Below, piece by piece: positions 48,801 to 59,480 of a stretch of DNA of 64,000 bases. Source of the stretch: Pomacea canaliculata (Eukaryota > Mollusca > Gastropoda > Architaenioglossa > Ampullariidae). The notes beneath the pieces were generated by a model. The model was given only the letters and a program-made list of their open reading frames with translations. It searched no databases and was not told the origin of the DNA. The translations under genes were made by a program, and so were the position numbers. The stretch lies in contig NC_037596.1 of NCBI RefSeq assembly GCF_003073045.1, positions 25,952,392 to 26,016,391 on the forward strand, given 5' to 3'. Within the stretch, counting starts at the first letter, position 1. Each line of letters begins with the position of its first letter.

Positions 48801-51800
48801 CAGCGCCCTCTTATTGCTGTACATAAACACACACCGACTACACGAGCACAACATTGACAAGTTTTCGCAAACTGGCAAGATGGGTTGTTGCAGATTAGGG
48901 AAATCTTCAAAGGAGGTGAGAATCAAGCAGGCAATGTTCGAGAAGAATTAAAAAAATAGCACAATGCCACTAAAAGTTAAACCAGTTATATGTACTTTCA
49001 CACTACAATGGGTGTTCGTCAGAAAAATCACGCCACAAAAGACGACCACCTAACACCACATGCATCTGTATCTTTCTATTGATTACAGCGGGAAACTTTC
49101 CACTTTCATGACTTGTAAAAACTCATCTGCAATCGAATATCAAAGGGGCGTACAGTTTCGACCTCAAAGTGGTATCACGGATTTAGATATCCCAACAGCT
49201 GCGATAGTTGTGTGCGCACCGTGAACGTTGCTTGTTTGGGGGATGACTGGCAATGGGCAAACCAATGTTACAAGACTTTCCCTAGCTTGGCCGAATCTTG
49301 CGTTTGCTGGGAGTTATTCAGAAAAGAAAGGTTAAACAAAATGGTAAATTACACCTAATGTATAAGAGACAATACAGACAGAGAAAAGGGGGCAAAGACA
49401 GGAGTAGATGAGATACAGGAACAACAGACACACAAATAAACCCTAAATGCAAACTTGATACAAGAGGTCATCTTCCGTTCTAAAAGTAAGGTCAGACATG
49501 AAGGTCTTGGTTACTTCTGGGACTTTAACGTTTAACTTCTAATAATATAGAACTTTTTCGTAAATATATCATTTCTTAATATGTATTGGGTGTGTCTTTT
49601 CCCGCTACGAGACGGGCGGTCCCCGCGGGAGGAGAGGATGGAATCAGTCCAAGCGACGAGAGCCGTCCCGTGACACTTAAGACACCTATGACCACAAAAT
49701 AACAGCAAAACAGAAACTTATGTCAATGAGCAGCTAGTAGAGATAAGCAGCTTCCTTTAAGTGGAGGACAACCTTGTAGCATTGGAGTCATTGTAGAAAT
49801 TCTGGTTTTCCTTCGTCGGGTGCGTTATCTAATGTACCTAGCGTTGTGTTGGTGTGGGTTGTTTTTTTTGTTTTCTTTTTTTTTTTTTCTCATCTACTGC
49901 ACACCCGCACTTAGCCGACCTTAAATCTACAAAAGTCCCTGCATTGTACCCAACAAAAGTGTGTTTTCTTTGGTGCATTCTTCTGCTATGTCACAACTAC
50001 GGACAACACGAATCTCGTTCACTACAGTGATCAACGTTCAGCTCATTCGCACGACCAGGACATAAGTGCAACAAGCTAGCATTCTTGTGGACAGACATGT
50101 TCCCACAGGTAAATAGGTTTAAAGACAGATTTATTTACATTTCTCTCTCTCTCTCTCTCTCACACACACGCAACTGCTATTTCTATTCTAATCCACCTGC
50201 CTAGCCTACTGAATTCTAGCACCAAACTCCCGGGGCGGGTGAAGAGTTGCCACACATAAGTATGCCCGCGCGATTTTCTATTTTTATGTACCTATAAATC
50301 TGTTATTTGACTTGTGTTAAACAATCGTCGATTTGTTTTCATTGGAAGACTAATTGATTATTCATTCATATCTTTTTTTACACAATACTGTGGTATCGTC
50401 GGGGACATTGAGACAGTTCTTGCGCAAGTCTTGCATCATTCCTGCTGAGTGGCATGTTTAGCCCTATATTTTATGTTGGTTCTTCCTCAACCCTCATTGT
50501 CTTTGTCCTCACTCAAGGGTTTTCCAGAGGATGTTCTTCACTAAAGTCTTGTGGCTGGTTACATGGCCAGACAAGAGACGCTTTTCCCGTCGCCAGAAGG
50601 GGTTCTCGTTGGCCTATCATGATTCGCACATCTTCATTAGTCTTGTGATGAATAGAAGAAATTCGGAATTTCTCAGGCACTGGATCTCGAATGCTTTTAT
50701 TCGCTTTACAGACCGGTGAAAATGGTAAAAGAGATTATGAATTTCGAGTGTGTCTTTAGCATCCGTACTGGCTTCAAAGGTCAGCAGTAAGAAGACCGAA
50801 GTGATGAGAATCCACAACAAGCAGGAACTCCCAATCCAACTTCAAGGAGAGAACATCCTGGAAACAGACTGCTTCACGTATCTGAGGAGCATTGCCAACA
50901 GAGATGTTGGAACGGACGATGACATCAAAAAGGCCAGACATGCCTCTTTATTATTATCATCATCGTCATAATTATTGTAAACTTGTATAGCGCCATATTG
51001 CGGCCCTATGGCTCATGGCGCTTTGCGGGGGAAAAAAAAAACAACCCAACCTAACATACAAAATCGTTAACTACAGAATGACAGGCGAGATTAAAGATAT
51101 TTAGCAACAAGATGCGCCAGCGTGCGCATATCAACAGCCTACGCCCCATCCCGAGCATTCTCCTTCCGCAGTAAGACCCGCATCTTCAACACAATTGTGA
51201 AGGCAGTCCTACTGTATGGTTCTGAAACCTGGAGAGCGACATAGGCCATCTACACCATATAAAGGGAATAAGATGGACTGAAAAGATCTCCAACAGCAGC
51301 CTGTGCAAAAGAACCAACCATAATGCCACTAGTCAAGACATCAAAAAGCGCAAATGGGGCTGAACAGGACACACCCTGCGCAAACCACCTGACACCATTG
51401 CCAAGCAGGCACTTGACTGGAACCCTCAGGGAAAGAGGAGAGTTGGGAGACCGAAGCAGACTTGGAAAAGAACAGTAGAAAGTGAGACAAAGGATATCGG
51501 AACCACATGAACCCAAATGAGGCATGCTGCCCCAAACCGGGTCCGATGGCAAGGTGTTGTTGCGGCCTTATGTTCCTCGAGTAGTAACATGAACTAGACT
51601 AAACTTCGGCATCCGTACTATGTAGCAAACTGTATGATAGTGCTTCTGTAAGTCATGTTCAATGTGTCAATCGCTGCTGTGGCTGTTGCGATCCATGTGT
51701 TTCATTTGACGGTTTCGATCAAGAAGAGACCAAATACTAATATGTTGCTTAGGGAAAGTAAGCTGCATGAGGTCACCGAGGGGGCTATAGACGCCAAGTA

Positions 51801-54800
51801 TGTAATTAAAGCCAAGTTCAGTTGCTAAATATTCCGTCGTTATGCAGCATACCTATATATGTTTTACGAATTTGTGCTCTACTGTGTTATTGGATACTGT
51901 ATTATATACTGTCAAAGCGGCGCTAGAATAAAAGCTGGAGTCATAGCCACATAAGGTTCATGGTTCTTTATCATCCTCTGTTGTCTTGCCCGTCCTTCTT
52001 AAGCCGGAAATAGTGTAAGCATAACGGTTTTCAATTTTGTCCGCTGTTTGAATTATCTTTTTGTCAGCGCTGCTCGGTCTTTCTTTTAAATCACACCTTA
52101 AGATCTGACATCAAGATCAGTTCTAAAACTGTTTTTTTTTTCATCAGAAAGAAATTATCAATCAAAAAGATGAGGAAGAGGAAGAGGAAGAGGAGGAGGG
52201 GGAAACTGAGTCTGTTTTAAAGTTACAGATAAAGGCTGCAACCTCTTTCCACCATCCATACTTTTTGTTACACATTTACTTTGAGACACATTCAAAACAG
52301 GCAAAAGACATCAACTGCATATTTCTTCTGAAAACTGATATACACTTTTTAATCCCATGAAATGTTTTTATGTCCACATTGAAGAAGAAATTTTACAATG
52401 AGCGAAATATATTAATACAAATTTAAAACAAACGAAAAGAGAAAACAGCACACTGACTCCCATATATACATGACAGTATTGACTTGATGTATATGAATCA
52501 CATTTTACAATCTGCTGTTAGGACTGCAATGGAAAATCATTCAGCACTACTCTGCTCCAAAGCCAATGCAGTTACTGAAGCGCCAATATTTGTATGTATA
52601 GCCAGAAGTCACAATATGCAAGATGATTCATTATGTCTTATCTGACTAAATTTAAAGTGCATCCTAAGCTATGCACAAATGTAAACCACAAATAATAAAT
52701 GTTATTTTCTTTTCATTCTACTTTTATAAATTTTCTGGTCAATTTGATTCATATCAAAGAATTAATATCAAATTTAGCCAAAACTGGATTGTTCTGGCAA
52801 ATTTATTCAATTTCTATTGAACTGGGTATGTGATCAACGGCCCCAAGCTGTTTTCTTATGCTTTAACTGTAATTGCATCCCATGTGACTTGTGTTCCTGC
52901 ACACAGAGGTAAACAATGATATGTAACCTTGCATTTTTATAGTTACAAACAATCACATAAATATGCTTTGGAACAGACTGCACTGTAAGATTCAATATGA
53001 TAAAGATTGTGCTAATACTCATAAATAATAATAAACTCAAATAGCACCATATCCTAGCCTTTGGGCAAACTCATGATTGACACACACACACACACACAAG
53101 CATACATGGACGCACAGCATAAAATGCAAATTATATTGTCTACAAAATGCCACATGGGATAAAAAGTAGACCGAAATTATTCGCAGCATACATAATTCAG
53201 CTTGAGAAAGACTGTGATTCATCCAGGCTGCAAATGCTATGATCCACATTCCACACCACAGTTTCTACCATAGCAAGATCTATGAGGCCATTGTTCTGCT
53301 TATAGGTCTGACTGCAAAATGCCTTCTTGAAAAATCATACTGAAATCCAGGAAGTCAATGCAAATTCAGTGATGTAACAATTTTTAGGACACATTAGTTG
53401 TTAATAAGCACACTTATATAGCACCTTTCTCCATCATCAGCCACACTAAAAGCGCTTTACATGCATAAAGGCACACAAGCACAGGGATTTGGGACAGGCA
53501 TAACTATTGGTTTATTGGCTGTAAACCTAGGGGGCATAAGATTATATTAAAACAATCACACAATAACAATCTAACAGGTGCAACAAATGGTGACAATATG
53601 GCAAAATATATAGATGAGTACATAAGACAAAACAATATATGTATAGAATTTACTTCAACCGTGGTTATGCAATTTGAATCAATTTGCATAAATTTATAAG
53701 CATATTTTTGGATGTAATATTCATCAGCCAACGAAATTTAAATTCATTTGGATAATGCACAAAATAAACAGGAAGCAGCACTGTCTGTGACAAAGTTAGC
53801 AAAGGGTGAGCACAATAATAAGCATAAGTGAACACAACAAGAGGTCAAGAGCAAAACTAAAATCCTCCAAAAGCCTGTTCACAAGAAAGGACACAGAAAA
53901 TACTAATTTTCAGTCTTACTTTTGGCCTTTGGCAATTCCTTTAATGCAACTTCCAGAGAATTAGTATTTGTCCAATCTGTAACAGATTAACCACTGCTTG
54001 TATAAGAACTGCGAAGGCAACAAACTGATGAAATTCAGTGTTGTAAAGTCTGAAACCTAGTGAAAGTCTGAAACCTAGTGAAATGTAGACTCAATTATTA
54101 TGCCCAAGTTCAAAATAATTTTACAATAACTCTCACACATTGATTGTATGACACAGAAAGAAGAGAATGAGTGGATTTAAATAATAAAAAACATGCCATG
54201 ATCTGTGAGTTTAAAAGTATAAAAAATATTAAACATCTCAATATTGTATGGCAGGGTTACAGCTACTAATCTATTACTTGAATGTAATACATTTCATGTT
54301 TTCACCAGCTTTGGCTATGATTTGGAAATTAACATAGCAGTGATATAGAGAAAGCACTAATCTCAAGCTTTTGGAAAATATAATAGTAAATAAGAACTAA
54401 TAAAAAAAATAAGAACTAGTATTCCTTACATTAGAAAAGGTACTTCCATTAGGGATTTACAGTCAAATCTCCCTACTATGCCACCTACCGGGACCGAGCA
54501 AAAGTGGCATAGTAGCAAGAGTGGTATAGTAGCGAGGGTTCGTAAAAACGGCTTTATTTGTTCAAGTTACCCGTCAGTCCAAAGCCCTCAAGAATCGTCT
54601 GCTGGCACTAGCTGTCTCCTCTCATTCTCCCCCTTACCTCTTCATCCTCCACCCCTCCCAACCATATCCGCGCACCTGCATCCTGTCGCTAGTCGACCCC
54701 CTCCCGCTCTCCCTCTGTCACGTGACTGTCACCCGGCCAGCGACCACCACCCCCATCACCAGCCTCCACCCTCCCTGTGTGCATGCTATGTTCCATCCAC

Positions 54801-57799
54801 CTAACTGCGATGCCCCACACTACCATACAGTATAATAATCGAGCACTGCGTGGAATTTCACAACTTGTGCCTTTTAACAGTCACACAAAAGTGGCATAGT
54901 AGCGAGAGTCTGGGGTGGCATAGTAATTTTTTTTACATTGAATTTATAGTCGGGACCGAGCAAAAGTGGCATAATACCGAGAGTGGCATAGTAGCGGGGT
55001 GGCATAGTAGGGAGATTTGACTGTATTTAACTAATCAATTGCACTGACTAAAGAAAATCTATTACCCGAATAGTGAGCACAAATATTTTCCATCATCGTG
55101 GACTGCTCATTACTTGTTGGTACCATGAAAATACATCGATTCATAAAGATATCTAAAAATCTCAAGGCCTACACATTACAATGGGTATGTGTTTTAGTAT
55201 CCCCAAAAGCGCTTTTATAGGACTTCATTAGCTCTGCCCTAAGGACCATCCTTCTAGCTACATCTTGCTTTTACCCTTTGAGGTGCCCAGCATTGGTAGC
55301 CCTAAACAGCACAATTCCATAGGTCACTAGACACAGGTAAGCTACATAAAATGGTGTCAACCATAGGGGTAGAATAAACATATAAATTACTGGCCATTGC
55401 TCTAATACTGTACTTGCATATTGTAATACTTCTTGCATTTGGATCAACACTTTCGCTCAATTGACACCAACCATAAAGCATACTATTTGGCTGATTCTGC
55501 TTATCTGTCATCATCATACAATACATTCAGGCATCACCTGACTCGGGAATAATCTAAGATTATTGTATCAATCCCTAAAGATTCTTATAACACTTTACTA
55601 ACAAGTTATTATCTTTCTCATTCTTTCATGCCTACTTTAGCAGCTTGTACTTCTTTTTCTTTAATCGGTGGTAATGCATCCTTTCTATGAACTATATATA
55701 CATCTTAATATAGAATTATGTCATTAATACACTAAAAACTTTAAAAAGTAGGATGTAAGATAAGTAGAATAGAAAAGTGCTTCAACGCATGCAATTAATG
55801 TAGTATAATAGCTGCTGTACATGCTTGAGATAAAATAAACCTACCCTTCAGCCTTTTGCTGCAGAACACATTAAAAGCCGTGGTTCTTTTGAAAACTGGT
55901 TCCATTGTCTACACAAAAAAGAAATATTTGTCTGAAATGTATAGCTATGTATATCTCAATGTTACAAGGTATTGTCATTTTTGTTTTATTGGAATGAGTT
56001 AGACCTGATATGATGATAGCTCTTAATTATACCTCATCACTTTAGAACACAGGTTTCTGCTTGGCACATTACTATTACTATTACACATTACTATATATTT
56101 GTAGTGAATGTAGCATGACCACCACATTCACTAAAGTTATAATGTATAGCTATCAACAAGGTTACAACTGTTCCACAGTTTACAATAAATCAAAGATTCT
56201 GGTTTTGTGTTTGGACTTGGGATGTGGCTGTCAACTTTCTATACCTATTCAATTATTTTCTCTAATTATATATACAAACATATAAAAACATATATCGTCA
56301 TACTTTTCCCATATGAAATGCATATTTTTTACACTGTGTGCAGTTGAAAAGACTTGCAATAATTCCAAATTTTCTGTAGTCATGTCAAAAGGTCTCGTTA
56401 GAATTGAATAGAACTAACTTTCTAATACATACTGCTATCTCGAAGAATATCCTGGAAGGTGTCACGTTCCTCTTGTTGTTGGGTGCGTACACGTCCATAT
56501 TGCCCGTTCTCTTTCGCCGCATCCAACCCCTCACATCCACCGCTGAAAATCGTTCCATGCGTTTACGAACCTGCCCGAATTTACCCACAAAGACCGTATA
56601 TCCAGCTGGATACCACTTTCTTGGTCTTCACAAAATTAAAAAAAAAAGAGAGAAAAATCACCGAGACTAATGGAGGAGCTCACAACAGGGAGACACGAAT
56701 TAGTGGGGTTCTCGTTTTCATTAGCTTTGACATTAATTCTTCTTGGTGATATAATAAATGCTTTATCTATTTGTATCATTTTATTTCTTAATTTTACTTT
56801 TCGAAATAACCAGTTTTGGGTTTTGTTTTTCTTTTTTTTTGTTTTGTTTTGTTTTTGTTTGAAGGGGGAACATCGAAATGACTCCTCCCTTCAATAAAAT
56901 GACTAGTTTAAAAAAAATACTTGCTAATTTTGTACCAGAAAAAAAAATCAAACCTTAGAAGACTAAGGATAAAAATATAGTATTATAGTTATATAATATA
57001 TAATTTCTCCCCTTTTCCTTCTGCTTTTGTGACCCGCCTCTATACTTTTTATAAAGCATTCTGAATGTGTTTTGGAACTCTTTGGAAAGGGAAAACAAAT
57101 GACACTGACTGACGTCCCCCCACCCCTACTCCTCATCAAAACGATAACAACACAGAGTTTCACATATTAAAAAACTCCACAAAGCTCTTTAGACAATTAT
57201 TTTTCTTTTTATTATAAATATAAACACTTTTCCCAGTGCTATAGGCTATATATAGCCTGTGTTGTTGATACTTTGTTAAACCATGCAAGCATGTATAGGA
57301 ATTCTGTCAATTTGGTGTTTGCCGATGTGTTTAATCTTTTGCTGATTAATTCTGCTTTTGTAAAACGTCTGCTGCATTTTTAAAAACAATTAAAAATCGT
57401 ATGTTCTGTCGTTGGATCCTTGATAAATTAATTAAAACAACACTGTCTGTATTATCCGCTTTTGAAATTGGTCCGAATTTTTTGACTACCCGCAGTCAAA
57501 ATTAATTAAAATCTAATTCATCGTATTAAACATATATATTAATTAAAACAACGCTGTTTGTATTACCGAATATCCGCTGCACCGTATTAAACATATACAT
57601 TAATTAAAACAACGCTGTCTCTATTACCAATTATCCGCTTTTGAAATTGGTCCGAATTTTTAGTTGATGACGTCAGACCATGATGTCGTGGCTCACTTCT
57701 GAAAGCTTTCAGACAAGGGTCTGTGACAGGTACTGGGTAACTACCGAGAGCTGGAGGATGAGTATAGCACTGAGCGCGGGAACGGCTGGGTGTATTAGG

Positions 57800-57873
<74 letters not shown>

Positions 57874-58173
57874 ATACCAAGAAACACTCAAGATTGAGTA
57901 ATATATTTTAATACCCTTTAACTCAAAATATATAAAAATAAATATAAGAAAAGAATAAGTGAACTTATTCTTTCTTACAGGCTCTGGTTAGTGGGATGTC
58001 TTTACATCGATTATCCGTTTTTGAAGATAAATAGTTGCCAGGTGGCTGATCTCTTCCCATACCTCAGCAGTGTCATCAATCCCTTCATCTACAGCTTCTG
58101 TAACCCAAAATTTCGTCTCCAGTGTCGACTGTTTCTACGCGATGTCTGTCAGCTGTGCTTTGCAAGGAAATAA
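41171..58173 (+). CDS. Receptor locus 11: class A GPCR, subfamily B, intact, 15.6 kb intron
   Basis: A 466 aa receptor in exons 41171-42378 and 57981-58173 (1208+193 nt, in frame). It starts MDGCYEEERRRKVRGMLSY, then WSRILFEKLWPT, GVPGNLLVFCVYLKRF (TM1), AVCDFLTN with D2.50, PTCKFMH (TM3 cysteine), AIDRHRRICFPFKQQ, SVICFIEDQY (ECL2 cysteine), a ~130-residue polar ICL3, and SKTTLMMLVLTLTSIV with LFIP (no W6.48) in TM6. The last exon supplies ELWLVGCLYIDY, then NPFIYSFCNPKF and a Cys-rich tail (LQCRLFLRDVCQLCFARK). The donor GA|GTAAGT and acceptor TTCTTACAG are good and the phase matches locus 10. The intron is 15602 bp because a large transposon lies in it; the locus 10 equivalent is 1264 bp. 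Splicing across the element is required for a seven-helix product. Confidence 0.85.
42788..42839 (+). repeat. (GAT)n microsatellite, left flank of the large element
   Basis: About 17 GAT units directly abut the left end of the large transposon. The same repeat in the same orientation abuts the right end, which suggests that the element inserted into one pre-existing GAT array. Confidence 0.9.
42840..44407 (+). repeat. Left terminal inverted repeat of the large element
   Basis: About 1.57 kb, inverted relative to 56394-57801. The outer 180 bp and the inner 1 kb match well; 43020-43385 has a different filler from the right arm. It includes an AT-rich patch (43013-43100) and, at its inner end, the first recognisable coding segment (GKFGQVGKRKERFSAVDVRK). 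Confidence 0.85.
44156..46050 (+). pseudogene. Transposase remnant, cysteine-rich (KDZ/CxC-like) exons
   Basis: Three spliced segments are visible. The first, to 44665, carries DVYAPNNRRNVTPSRIFFEI, then KKCSFCGCAQV..LCPDC and YCKSCDEKIYCLVMYHQ, a B-box-like cysteine/histidine pattern; it ends at GTAAGT and contains a frame change and a stop. The second, 45021-45123, codes DASLYLPVKREATILSEHQC and ends CQ-type DAQ|GTACAT. The third, from 45802 (TTATTATAG acceptor), continues in phase as GRDHIMKVQFCECEPEA and GLWPATPKKPGTAFCMKV, then QMSLQKFCMA. I recognise the FCECE..FPAT..P.TAF-type signature from proteins associated with KDZ transposases. The catalytic part is not recognised. It is inactive as read. 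Confidence 0.55.
46017..46252 (+). repeat. Minisatellite, four ~58 bp units in two dimers
   Basis: Two dimers of about 117 bp, each with ACTACAGAAACATGTACAAG-type and ACTA.AGCAACATGTACTAGA-type halves separated by TGGTAAAC-like spacers. The first unit overlaps the end of the third transposase segment, so the array seems to have grown from an exon end and its splice donor. Confidence 0.8.
46671..46790 (+). pseudogene. Possible further transposase exon, HH..CPIC
   Basis: After TTATTGTAG the frame reads IIEFHHHQVLCLETAHAHDF and then LGKKCPICSLV before a stop. The His/Cys spacing looks like another piece of the same transposase. No clear donor follows. A second possible piece at 47925-48070 reads ILSCPFCPGVVESVIYEKD. 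Both assignments are tentative. Confidence 0.35.
46791..50750. other. Interior of the large element, mostly unrecognised
   Basis: Short ORFs only. 46914-47126 codes an acidic-tailed peptide (SKSGEDNEEEEHFF). 48476-48739 is open for 87 codons in a locally GC-richer patch with CGCGCG/GTGT runs. 48190-48300 ends in AATAAA-rich sequence like an element 3' end. 49600-49680 holds a GC-rich patch (CGGGCGGTCCCCGCGGGAGG). A (CT)n/(CA)n run is at 50141-50169. None could be assigned to a family. Confidence 0.4.
50755..51600 (+). mobile_element. Non-LTR retrotransposon (LINE) fragment, RT C-terminal part
   Basis: Conceptual translation gives KKTEVMRIHNKQELPIQLQG, then DCFTYLRSI; later SKTRIFNTIVKAVLLYGSET; then a stretch with GHTLRKPPDTIAKQALDWNP and GKRRVGRPKQTWKRT. 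This order is characteristic of the thumb and C-terminal region of LINE reverse transcriptases of the RTE/CR1-like kind. It is 5'-truncated, has several stops and frame changes, and is split at 50941-51106 by a short repeat. It lies inside the large DNA element, so it inserted later or was carried along. Confidence 0.75.
50941..51106. repeat. Short dispersed repeat inside the LINE fragment
   Basis: About 165 bp with a TTGTATAGCGCCATATTGCG / GGCTCATGGCGCTTT imperfect palindrome, then a G-run and an A10 run. A related motif (TATATAGCACC..AAAGCGCTTTACATG) is at 53413-53465. It is probably a small SINE-like or fold-back repeat common in the genome. Confidence 0.5.
51601..54459. other. Interior of the large element, right-centre
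   Basis: AT-rich, with only short ORFs, several of them stop-delimited by chance. A purine-rich GAGGAAGAGGAAGAGG run is at 52169-52201 and a (CA)n run at 53080-53098. No transposase or host exon was recognised. Confidence 0.4.
54460..55023. mobile_element. Pogo/Tigger-like MITE, copy 2
   Basis: 564 bp with the same terminal inverted repeats as copy 1 (CAGTCAAATCTCCCTACTAT) and TA on each side (54458-54459 and 55024-55025). Its GC-rich core is inverted relative to copy 1, and it lacks ~150 bp present there. It is nested in the large element. Confidence 0.8.
55024..56393. other. Interior of the large element, right part
   Basis: AT-rich DNA between the MITE and the right terminal inverted repeat. 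Only short chance ORFs. No recognised family. Confidence 0.4.
56394..57801 (-). repeat. Right terminal inverted repeat of the large element
   Basis: About 1.41 kb, inverted relative to 42840-44407. On the minus strand its inner end codes a near-copy of the left arm's first coding segment (KFGQVRKRMERFSAVDVRG, then MDVYAPNNKRNVTPSRIFFE). A segment at 57427-57660 is unique to this arm and made of three imperfect TTAATTAAAACAACGCTGT-type units. Confidence 0.85.
57427..57660. repeat. Imperfect tandem repeat in the right TIR
   Basis: Three diverged units with TTAATTAAAACAACGCTGTC, TATTACC and TATCCGCTTTTG blocks. It replaces the differing filler at 43020-43385 of the left arm. Confidence 0.65.
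57802..57872 (+). repeat. (GAT)n microsatellite, right flank of the large element
   Basis: About 23 GAT units directly abutting the right end of the large element, in the same orientation as the left array at 42788-42839. ORFs reading poly-M, poly-I or poly-H here are artefacts. Confidence 0.9.
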
Positions 58174-59480
58174 TTTGCAATTTTGAGGAATTAGTTTTGT
58201 GGGTGTTTTTTTCTTTTTGCAAATCTCATAATCACTCGATTTTATCGAACTGTTTTCATTATACTTTAATTGTCCTGCTTTAGCATCCCTTGGTTTTGAA
58301 TTGTTGTAATCATAAAATATAAGCAGTTTGTTACTAGTTATCAATACGTTTGCTTAATTTATACAGACGTATAACAAAATATTTTATTGATTTATTAAGA
58401 GGTTTTTTTTCAGAAACAAACAAAATATAAACACAGACACATAAACTTGTGTTTATATATATATATGTAGAAAAACAATAGAAATATTGTGTTTATAGCC
58501 TAAATTAAAAAAAAATGTCTCCACTTGTCGGTGATTTTTTAAATTAACGGATCTTATATATAAACCAGTTTCTTGTTTCTTGGATAACTTTAAAAAGATT
58601 CAGCAATATGAAACTGTACAGATTATCATCCTTCCGCATTATGAATCTTTTAAAAAATTCTGCTTATATGATCATTCTTTGTACTTCGTCATCAGTATGC
58701 TACACTTTTTTTTAGTAGTTTTTTGTTTCGTTTGCAACTCATTGAGTTTGTGATGTCTGACTTGCATCTTAAAAATTCAAACATTGTAGGCGTCTCAGCA
58801 TTTCCGCTAGAAATCTTTTTACTGATATTATTTCTGTATATTTTAAGCTTAACATGCAGTATAGCGAGAAAAACTAGCCTAGATGTTGTCTATGTGAGAT
58901 TTCTAATGAAAAATACTTACACTTTTGAATGTCAACGCATTCTAAACACATGTTTTCTTAGGAATTGCTTTTACCTTTAAATAATCGTCTACTGAAAATA
59001 AAAGTTGACTTTCATAAGCAACGCACCTTCATATTTTCATAAAGTCTCTTTTCAAAACTTTAAAGCTGAACTAAATTGTTGCCGTGGGATTGGTGCATGG
59101 ATAACAAGCTGTTAAATAAAAAAAGACTTTTTTTCTGATTGAAGAAATTAAGTAAAAAATTAATAAATTTAATGAAACAGTTTTCGTGGATTGATAAAGT
59201 AGCCAAGGGCGGAACTGGAATAACACCGCCTCAAAAAAAAAAAAAAAGTCCAAGACCACGAGGTCAGCCTGCTCCAGTGACAGACAATGGTTGATGATGT
59301 CCTCTCAACAGCTTCCTAGTAGCCAAGCGAATGTGTGAGGGAGCAGCTGTAAGTAACGACCGAATTTCCTGTCAACAAATAAAGTGTCGACCCGATAACA
59401 ATTTATGCTCACATCATTTGTGTCCTCGTTCTTCATTTCTGTACCAAAACTGAACTGGAAAGTCGATCAGGAAAAGCATA
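58174..59480 (+). repeat. Duplicated subfamily B flank after locus 11, relic of a third copy
   Basis: The 3' flank of locus 11 resembles the interval between loci 10 and 11. Matches include AAATAAAAGTTGACTTTCAT/AAATAAAGTTTTACCTTTAC, CAGCTTCCTAGTAGC and CCTGTCAACAAATAA. The similarity runs to the point matching the locus 11 start, where GTCGATGG is GTCGATCAGG here, and then stops. A third subfamily B gene would be expected, but none follows. Confidence 0.6.

Larger units (their letters stand above)
42840..57801 (+). mobile_element. ~15 kb DNA transposon with long TIRs, probable CxC/KDZ type
   Basis: The ends are exact inverted copies beginning CACCTAATACACCCAGCCGT. The left terminal inverted repeat reaches about 44407 and the right one starts at about 56394. 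Inside are decayed, spliced transposase exons on the plus strand with cysteine clusters and the string FCECE..GLWPATPKKPGTAF, which I associate with the CxC/KDZ (Kyakuja-Dileera-Zisupton) group. The flanks are GATGATGATG on both sides, compatible with a target duplication but unreadable because of the microsatellite. It is degraded and holds nested insertions: a LINE fragment and a MITE. Family assignment is inference; the structure is seen directly. No capsid or polymerase gene was recognised, so a plain DNA transposon is favoured. Confidence 0.65.

Noticed and set aside
42840-57801. Large element as a Polinton or other virus-like element
   Set aside because: Size and long TIRs would fit, but no polymerase, integrase, packaging or capsid-like frame was recognised, whereas spliced cysteine-rich exons of KDZ/CxC type are present.
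42788-57872. Simple inverted segmental duplication instead of a transposon
   Set aside because: The arms end exactly at the GAT arrays, and those arrays keep the same orientation on both sides, which fits insertion into one array better than inversion of a duplicated segment including it.
57587-57901. Poly-His, poly-Ile and poly-Met ORFs
   Set aside because: They are translations of the (GAT)n microsatellite in different frames.
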